Of a DNA stretch of 64,000 nt, positions 53,656 through 62,600 are shown in pieces. The notes under the pieces were generated by a model. It did no database searches, was not told the DNA's origin, and worked only from the letters and a program-made list of their open reading frames with translations. The position numbers and the translations under genes are program-made. Source of the stretch: Opitutus terrae PB90-1 (lineage in GTDB: Bacteria > Verrucomicrobiota > Verrucomicrobiia > Opitutales > Opitutaceae). Position 1 is the stretch's first letter. The number at the start of each line of letters is the position of its first letter. The DNA is taken from assembly GCF_000019965.1 (NCBI RefSeq), contig NC_010571.1:3915001-3979000 (forward strand), in the 5' to 3' direction.

Positions 53656-53680
53656 CGCTCGATCCGCCTCCGTTTTTTCC

Positions 53681-56600
53681 GTGAAACAGATCCGTCAATT
53701 CTGCCACCTCTTCCGCCGCAGCGCGCTGCTGACCCTCAGTGTCGCGATCGCCTGGAGCGGGCTGTCGGCGCGCGCGGAGATCATCAACCTCACGGTCGAA
53801 CAGGCGGGCCAACCGCTCCCGGCGGTGGGCGTTTACGCTTTCCGAGCAGACGGCTCCTACCTGGGATCTGCCAAGAACACCAACAGCGCCGGTGTCGCCG
53901 TGTTCGATCTCCCACTCAGCTCTGCGGTGAAGTTCCGCCTCAGTCGCAATGGCACCACGTTCTGGTCCGACCTCATCACGATTGCCGGTGCGCACCGCTT
54001 CATCCTCCCCGTGGACACCACCGTGCTGCTCAGCCGCGGCGGTGAGGTGCTCGGGCAATATGCCGTGCTCATCCGCAACGAGGGCGGCGATCCTTTCGGG
54101 AACACGCAACTGACCGATGGAAACGGGATCGCCCGCTTCACGCTGCCCGACGGCACACCGTTCAGATTCTACGTGGACGCGGACGGCCGGCAGTTTTTCT
54201 CGCCGGTCTACACGGCGCCCGTCGCCACGACCTTCGCACTGCCGCGCACCACGATCGTGACGCTGACCAAGGCGAGTGCACTGGTGGCAGGCAGGACGCT
54301 CTACGCCTACAGCGACGCCGGAACCTATTTGAACTATTCCCGCCCAACCGACGCCACCGGCATTGCGCAGTTTGCGCTGGACGAGGGCGTCGCGGTTAAG
54401 TTCCGCGTGGAAGACGCAGGGGCTTGGTTCTTCACCTCGGTTCTGACTACGCCCTCGGCCACGACGTTCAACCTGCCGGCGGACACTCTCCTAACTGTTA
54501 CCAGGGACGGAGGTCCGCTCGCCCAGACCCCGGTGCAGGTCTACGATGAATACGGCACATCCCTGAGCTACTCGCGCGTCACGGATGCGAACGGCGTGGC
54601 GCGTTTCAGCCTGGCCGGAGGGCGGCGGGTGAAGTTCCGCGTGGACGCTGAAGGCCGCATGAATTTTTCGTCGGTGGAGACCACCCCCGGCGCCTTCAAC
54701 ATGGCGGTACCAGCGCCCACGAGGGTGACCGTGACCAAGGCTGGCGTGCCCCAGGCCAACCGGACGATCTACGCCTGCGACGAGGCCGGTGTTCCCACCG
54801 ATTACCTGCGAATGACAGACGCGAGCGGCGTGGCGCAGTTCTGTTTCGATCCAGGCCGCGTGGTGAAGTTCCGGGTGGACGATCAAGACGCACGGTACTT
54901 CAGCGATATCCTCACGGCACCGGCCGCGACGACCTTTGCGTTGTCGGCCGACACCACGATGACGGTTACACGCGAAGGCGTCCCGCTGGCCCAAACCATG
55001 GTCTTCGTTTGCGACGAAGCGGGAGCTTACACCGGGTACTCGCGCGTTACGGATGCGAACGGCGTGGCGCGTTTCAGCCTGGCCGGAGGGGGGCGGGTGA
55101 AGTTCCGCGTGGACGCTGAAGGCCGCATGAATTTTTCGTCGGTGGAGACCACCCCCGGCGCCTTCAACATGGCGGTACCAGCGCCCACGAGGGTGACCGT
55201 GACCAAGGCTGGCGTGCCCCAGGCCAACCGGACGATCTACGCCTGCGACGAGGCCGGTGTTCCCACCGATTACCTGCGAATGACGGACGCGAGCGGCGTG
55301 GCGCAGTTCTGTTTCGATCCAGGCCGCGTGGTGAAGTTCCGGGTGGACGATCAAGACGCACGGTACTTCAGCAATATCCTCACGGCACCGGCCGCGACGA
55401 CCTTTGCGTTGTCGGCCGACACCACGATGACGGTTACACGCGAAGGCGTCCCGCTGGCCCAAACCATGGTCTTCGTTTGCGACGAAGCGGGAGCTTACAC
55501 CGGGTACTCGCGCGTTACGGATGCGAACGGCGTGGCGCGTTTCAGCCTGGCCGGAGGGCGGCGGGTGAAGTTCCGCGTGGACGCTGAAGGCCGCATGAAT
55601 TTTTCGTCGGTGGAGACCACCCCCGGCGCCTTCAACATGGCGGTACCAGCGCCCACGAGGGTGGCCGTGACCAAGGCTGGCGTGCCCCAGGCCAACCGGA
55701 CGATCTACGCCTGCGACGAGGCCGGTGTTCCCACCGATTACCTGCGAATGACGGACGCGAACGGCGTGGCGCAGTTCTGTTTCGATCCAGGCCGCGTGGT
55801 GAAGTTCCGGGTGGACGATCAAGGCGCGCAGTTCTTCAGCAATATCCTCACGGCGCCGGCCGCGACGACCTTCGCCTTGCCGGTCGACACTACGGTGACG
55901 GTCACGCGCGAGGGCGTTTTGGTCGCGCAGACCTCCGTCTATGTTTACGACGAGGCGGGAGTGTCCACGGGATACTCGCGCGTCACCGACGCGAACGGCG
56001 TGGCGCGTTTCAGCCTGGCCGGAGGGCGGCGGGTGAAGTTCCGCGTGGACGCTGAAGGCCGCATGAATTTTTCGGCGGTGGAGACCTCCCCCGGCGCCTT
56101 CAGCATGGCGGTACCAGCGCCCACGAGGGTGACCGTGACCAAGGCTGGCGTGCCCCAGCCCAACCGGATGGTCTACGCCTGCAACGAGGCCGGCGTTCCC
56201 ACCGACTACATGCGATTGACGGACGCGAACGGCGTGGCGCAGTTCTGTTTCGATCCAGGCCACGTGGTGAAGTTCCGCGCCGACGATGCTGGCACGCGTA
56301 AATTCACGAATACGATCACCGCGCCCGCCAATGTCGCTTTCGATTTGGACGCCGCTAGCAAGCCGACGCTTACCTCGGCGGTCCTACGACCGGAAAACTT
56401 CGAACGAGGCGCCGACTTCGCGCTCGAGATTACCGGCACCGCCATCGAATCGGGTTCCGCCACGATCGACTTCTGGAAGGCGGACGGGGGAACTGAGCTG
56501 ACGCTCCCGTTCATGGCCGTCGCCGGCAAATGGATCGCCGCTGGAGTTACCCCAGCCACCGTCCCGCGGGCTCCCGATGGCGCGACCTCGGTGACAATTC

Positions 56601-59600
56601 CGGTGACCGTCACCTTGCGCGGTCCCACCGGCATGGAAACGACCGCGTCGCTCACGTTTGCCTTGCGCGACGACACCAACCCGCCGGCGATCGCGCTCGA
56701 TCAACCGACGATCGCGCAGATCGACGCGCCGAGTGCGAGCCTCACCGGCACGGTTAGCCTCGATGCCGTGTCGCTCGCGCTCGTGCGTTCCGGCGCGCCG
56801 TCGCTTCCGGTGACGTTCGATCCCACGGACGGCCGGTTCAGCATCGAGGTGCCGTTGCAGGAGGGCTTGAACAATTGCTCGCTGGTTGCCCGTGATTTCC
56901 TCGGCAACCAGTCCCAGGTCGCGCTGGCGCTGACTCGCACGTTGCGACCGCCGGTCATCGCCTTCACCGAGCCGATCAGTTTCAGCGACTCGGTCAACAC
57001 GACCACACTCCGGCTCGCCGGCACGGTGACGGACGCAAGTGCCGTCACGCTGACGATCAATGGCACGGAGGTCACACTGGGGGCCGGCGGGGCGTTCGAA
57101 TGGCTGCTGTCGTTGACCAGCGAGGGTCCGAACACGCTCACCGTCGTCGCCGAAGACGCGTTTCACCAGAAAACGACGGAGACCCACACGATCTATCGGA
57201 TCACCGAGGCACCGGCACTCGCGCTGACCTCACCGGCGACGGACCGCCTCACGACGCGCGTTCCGTCGCTGCAGGTCACCGGCGCGGTCGGCGCGAGCGC
57301 AACCCAGTTGTCCGTGAACGCCATCGCGGTCGCCGACTTCGCCAACGGTGTCTTCGCGCATCCGGTGGTCCTGACGCCGGGCGACAATCTCCTGGTCGTC
57401 GAGGTCCGTGATGCGCTCGGCAACACGCGCACGGTGCGTCGCACGGTGGTCCTCGATCAAACTCCGCCGACGATCACCTGTTCCTCTCATAGCACTGGCT
57501 TCGTCACGAACCAACCGGGCGCGACCGTCGTCGGCCGGGTCACCGGCGGTCAAACGCTGGTGGTCAACGGCCAGCTCGTGACGCTCGCTTCCGACGGCAC
57601 GTTCTCGACTCCGGTCACGCTCACGGAAGGCACCAGCTCGATCGTGCTCGAGGCGCAGGATGCCGTGGGCAATGTCGCCGTGCTTCGGATTCAAGGCACG
57701 CTGGACACGATTGCGCCGCTCGTGCTGATCGAACGGCCGACGCCTGGCGCCACCTTGGCCGCGGCGAACGTCGAGATCGCCGGAACGGTCGACGACCTCG
57801 CTGCGGTTCTCACTCTCAACACCGCGCCGCTGGCGAACAGCAGCGGCGCGTTCCTGGCTGCGATACCGCTGGCGAACACGGAAACGACCCTGACGGTATC
57901 CGCGCGCGACGTCGCTGGCAATGTCGGCACCGCTGCCGTCACGGTTCGGCAGGACCTCACGCCGCCCGTCGTGGTGTTTACCGCGCCAGCAAACGGCAGC
58001 CTGACGCGCGCGCCGAGCGTGCGCGTGACGGGCACGGTCGACGACCCGGCGGCTACGGTCGTGATCAACGGCCGCTCCGCCCTCGTGTCGCAGGGCCGGT
58101 TCGAACTCGCCGACTTCGCGCTGAGCGAAGGGGAAAATGTGTTGACCGCGATCGCCACCGACCCACTGGGCAACACCTCCGCCCCCGTGTCGATCCTGGT
58201 CACGCGTGACTCCACGGCGCCCGCCATGCCGTCGTTGATCGATGCGCCGGCTTACGTCCGCGCGGACCGTGTGACCCTGCGCGGCAACAGCGATCCAGGC
58301 GCGAGCATTGCGATCACGGGCGGGCTCGCGACGGTGACCACGACGGCGGATGCCGCCGGAGTGTTCAACGCCACCGTCCTGCTGGTCGCGAATCGCGCGA
58401 CGGATCTGATCATTCGTGCGACGGACAGCAGCGGCAACGAGAGCGCCGCTCGGGTCCATACCATCGTGTCCGACACGCTTCCGCCGGTGATTACGCTCAC
58501 GCGACCGGCTGTCGGCGCGAACCTTTCGACGGCCGCGGTCGAGGTGTTTGGCACCGTCGCAGATGCCAATCCTCCGGCGATGGTCACCGTGAACGGCCTG
58601 TCGTACGTGCTTTCCCCCGCCGGCCAGTTTGGCTGCCGATTGACGCTACCTGACGGCGCCGGACAGATGATCACCGTCACGGCCACGGATCTGGCAGGCA
58701 ACCAGGCGCAACGGACCACGGCCGTGAACATCAACGACGTGCCGGGCGATGAAGCCGCTCCCGTCGTGCTGGTCCTGCGGCCCGCCTACGACGCCGTGGT
58801 GCCGACGGCCAATATCGCTGCGACGGTGTTGATCGTCGATGAATCGCCGCTCACGAGCATCGTCGTTGGCGGCAGCCCGGTGATCGATTCCGACAACGAC
58901 GGCCTGATCACGGCCGACGTGAGCGTCGACGGAAATGGGGAGTTCACCGTCGTCGTCACGGATGCGCAGGCGCTCACCACCACGGTGACTCACCGCGTGC
59001 AGGTGCAAGGCGCAGTGCCGGAGACGCCAACGATCCAGCGCGTCAGCCCCGAGAGCCCGACGGCGGAAGGACAGGTGGTCCTCTATGCGAGCGCGCAGCC
59101 CGGACTACGTTACGAGATCTTGGGCGGCCTGCTGGCGAAGCAAACCGGCACGGTCGGCGCGGACGGGAAGATCGTCGCCACGATTCCGCTCACGAAGAAC
59201 GCGACCAATTCTTTGCGGCTCTCGGTGATCGGTGCGAACGGGCTCGCCTCGACGCCCGCGACCGTCGAGGTCGTCCATGACAACGTGCCACCGCAAGTCA
59301 TGGCGACGACGCCGGCGGCGGCGTCCGAAGGCGCCGCATTGAACAGTCCGGTTCGAATCACGTTCAGCGAGCCGGTCCGGTCCGCGGAGTTGGCCGGCAT
59401 CGAGGTGCGCGCTGGCAACGCCGTGGTCGCCTGCACGCGATCGCTGTCAGGTGACGGCAGAGAGGTGACTCTGACGCCGTCGACCGCGTGGGAGCAGTCG
59501 GTGCTGGTGCAGGTGACCGTGCCCTCGACGGTCGCGGACCTCGTCGGCAACCCGCTCGGCGCTGCGTATGTCTATTCGTTCAAGACGCTCGATTCCGCGG

Positions 59601-62600
59601 CGCCGGCGTCGCCGTTGGTAAACCCGGTTCCACCGCGCACCAATCGGCTCACGCTGGTGCTCACGGGAACCGCCGAGCCGCTAAGCCGCATCATCGTTTC
59701 CGGTGCGGCGGCGGCGCTGCCGACCGCGGTGAATGCCGACGGGACGTTCTCGGTGGCGGTGACCTTGCACGCGAACACGCTGAATACGCTGCTCGTTTCC
59801 GCGAGTGATGCGGCGGGCAACAGCTCCGCACCGGTCTCGATTTCGATCGCCCACGACGATCGTGCGCTGACGATCGTGTCGTCTGTGCCGGCGGATGCCG
59901 CGACGAACGTCGCCTTGAACACGGCGATCGCGGTGACCTTCAGCAGCGCGATCGCTCCGGCTTCGGTCGCGGGCGTGACGCTCGTCAGCCCGGCCGCGAT
60001 TCCGGGCACGGTTGCGGTGCAGGACAACATCGTGTCGTTCACGCCGGCCGCGCCGCTCGCCGCAGGGAAGGACTACGAGATCGTCGTTCCGGGGACGGTC
60101 GCCGACTTGTCCGGCAATCGTCTGGGCACCACCCAGCGGATCGGTTTCTCCACCACCACAGGCACGGCAATCGCAGTGCCGATCGTCTACACGGCTCAGC
60201 CGACGGGCGCCACCAACCGCGTGAGCGCGACGATCACCGGCTATTCGAATCCGGGCACGAAGCTCCTCGTGAGCGGCGGGGAAGCCGACTTCGAGTTCCC
60301 GGCGACCGGTGCGATCGACAGCACCGGGCTGTTCACCCTCGAGGTTCCGCTCCGGCGGAATGCGACCAACACGATCCTGCTGCGCGCGCGCGATGCGCAG
60401 GGCGTGATCTCGCCGAGCGTCACGGCGCTGGAGGTCCGTCAAGACTCCACGGCGCCGACGGTCGTTTCCACGATTCCGGCCAACGGCGCGATGAACGTGG
60501 AACCCAACGCGTCGTTCTTCGTGGAGTTCTCCGAGGCGGTTCAGCCTGGACCGCTGACTGCGACCGTGCCGGCGATCCGGCTGTTCGACGCGCAGAACCG
60601 GGTGGTCGCAGGGTCGTGGATTCTGTCAGCCGACGGGCGTGGCGCCACGCTGTACCTGACGCGCGTGCTGACGCCGAAGACAAGTTACAGCTTGCTGATC
60701 TCAACGGCGATCCGCGACCTGGCCGGCAATCCGCTGCCGAGCGCGGTCTCGGTGGATTTCGTGACGGCGGCGAGCACCGAACTGGAACGTCCCGCCACGC
60801 CGGTGTTGGATCCGCTCGCGTCAACCAAAACCACGCAGCCGTCGATCACACTGAGCGGCAGCGCTCCGGTGGGCACGCAGGTGCGCGTATTTGGCGGCCA
60901 ATCAGGAGCGACAGCCGCCGTCGACGCCGCCGGTCGATTCACGGTCTCGGTCGATCTCGTTCCGAACGCTGTCAACCCGCTCGCGGTCGTCGCGGTGGCA
61001 GACGGCGCGATGTCCGCGCCCGCGACGATCACGATCACGCAGGTGCAGCATGCGCCGGGAATTCGCGTGCTGTCGCCGCAGCCGAATGTCGAATACAACA
61101 ACCGCTCGGTGACGGTTGCCGGCGTGATCGACGATCCCGATTCGATCAAGAGCATCTCCGTCAACGGCGCGTCGGCGGCGATCGTTGGCCGCTACTTCTT
61201 CCGCCAGGTGGTGCTCGATCCCGCGGCCGGACCGAAGTCCGTCACCGCGATCGCCACGCTCCAGGACGATTCGACGGTGGAAGCGACGGTGTCGTTCTCG
61301 CTGCTCGTCGAGCCGGCCGGGACGGACACGAAACCGCCGATCCCGCGATTCATCTTCCCCGAGGAAGGAGACAGCCTGAACGGCGAAGTGGTGGAGGCGC
61401 TGTTGACGGTGGAGGAGGGCGTGCAGCTCACGTCCGTCGACATCGACCGGGTCGTCGCTCACCAGGTCGTTGGCAACATTTTCTTTATTCTCGCCCGCAT
61501 GCCGCAGCAGGGGCCGAACACGATCACGGCGCGCGCCGAAGACGCGGCGGGCCTGATTGGAACCACGTCGGTGCATGTCACCATGGACTCGATCGGCTTC
61601 GCCGCGGCGCCGGCCGTAACGCCCGTACCGTCGTTGACGCCGGACCGGGCGGTGACACTCACGGGCACCGCGGAGCCGGGCAGCACGATCGTCGTGCTCA
61701 ACGGACTCGTGCCCGTGCGCACGATCGTTTCGGCGACGGGCGACTACACGATCTTGGTTCCGCTGAACCCGAACGCGGCGAACCACCTGCAGGTTGTCAC
61801 GACCGACGCGGCCGGAAATCTGTCGCCGGTCACCACGATCGACATCACGCACGACGACACCGCGCCGACGATCGTATCCAGCACGCCGTCCAACGGGCAG
61901 ACCGGCGTGCCGCAAAACGCCACGATCGAGGTCACATTCTCCGAGCCGCTGAACGCTACGACCACGACCGCCGATGACGCGGTGGTGCTGCGCAGCGCAC
62001 TCGGCCAGGCCATCGCGCGCAACGTCCTCCTCTCGGCGGACGGCAAGACGATCCGGATCATTCCCACGTTCAAGTTCCTCCGCAGTGACACCATCACGGT
62101 CGAGCTTGATGCCTCGATCGCTGACGAGCACGGCTATCCGCTCGGACGCGACCACACCTTCAGCTTCACGACGGCGGTGGGCCAGACCACCGTGTCAGGG
62201 ATCGTCGTCGATCCGCAGCTGCGGCCGCTCGCCAACGTCAAGGTCGGCATCCAAGGCAGCAACGTGGCCCAGGTGACTTCGAGTTTCGGCACGTTCCTGC
62301 TCGATGAGGTGCCGCTCGGTGACCAGATCCTCACGGTCGATGCGCGGCCGGATCCTGCGACCGGAGTCACGCCGCAGGGCGACGCGCGACGATTTGGCTA
62401 CCTGGAGTTTGTCGTGCCCGTGCGGCGCGACACCGACAACGGACTCGGCCGGCCAATCTTCATGGTTGAGACGGACGTGTCGACGAGCACGCCGCTCGCG
62501 ACCACCGGTGGCGAGCAGGTCATGACGTTCACGCCGGCCCAAAAGGATCTGACCGGCTTCTCAATCACGTATCAGGCCGGAGCCGCGAGGTTCTCCGACG

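Noticed and set aside
54491-56263. Antisense frame with apparent internal repeats (590 codons)
   Set aside because: The repeats are only the mirror of the 468-bp sense repeats. The predicted peptide has no plausible fold or start signal, while the sense frame continues with recognised domains on both sides.
54485-56356. CRISPR array as an explanation for the regular repeats
   Set aside because: The period is 468 bp, the repeats are contiguous and in frame, and they encode matching protein domains. There are no 20-45-bp repeats with unique spacers.
60616-61977. Plus-strand frame of 453 codons in another phase of the second giant gene
   Set aside because: The continuous frame from 53681 carries recognisable Ig-like and Big_5 domains through this interval. 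The alternative phase gives a low-complexity Arg/Ala/Gly product.
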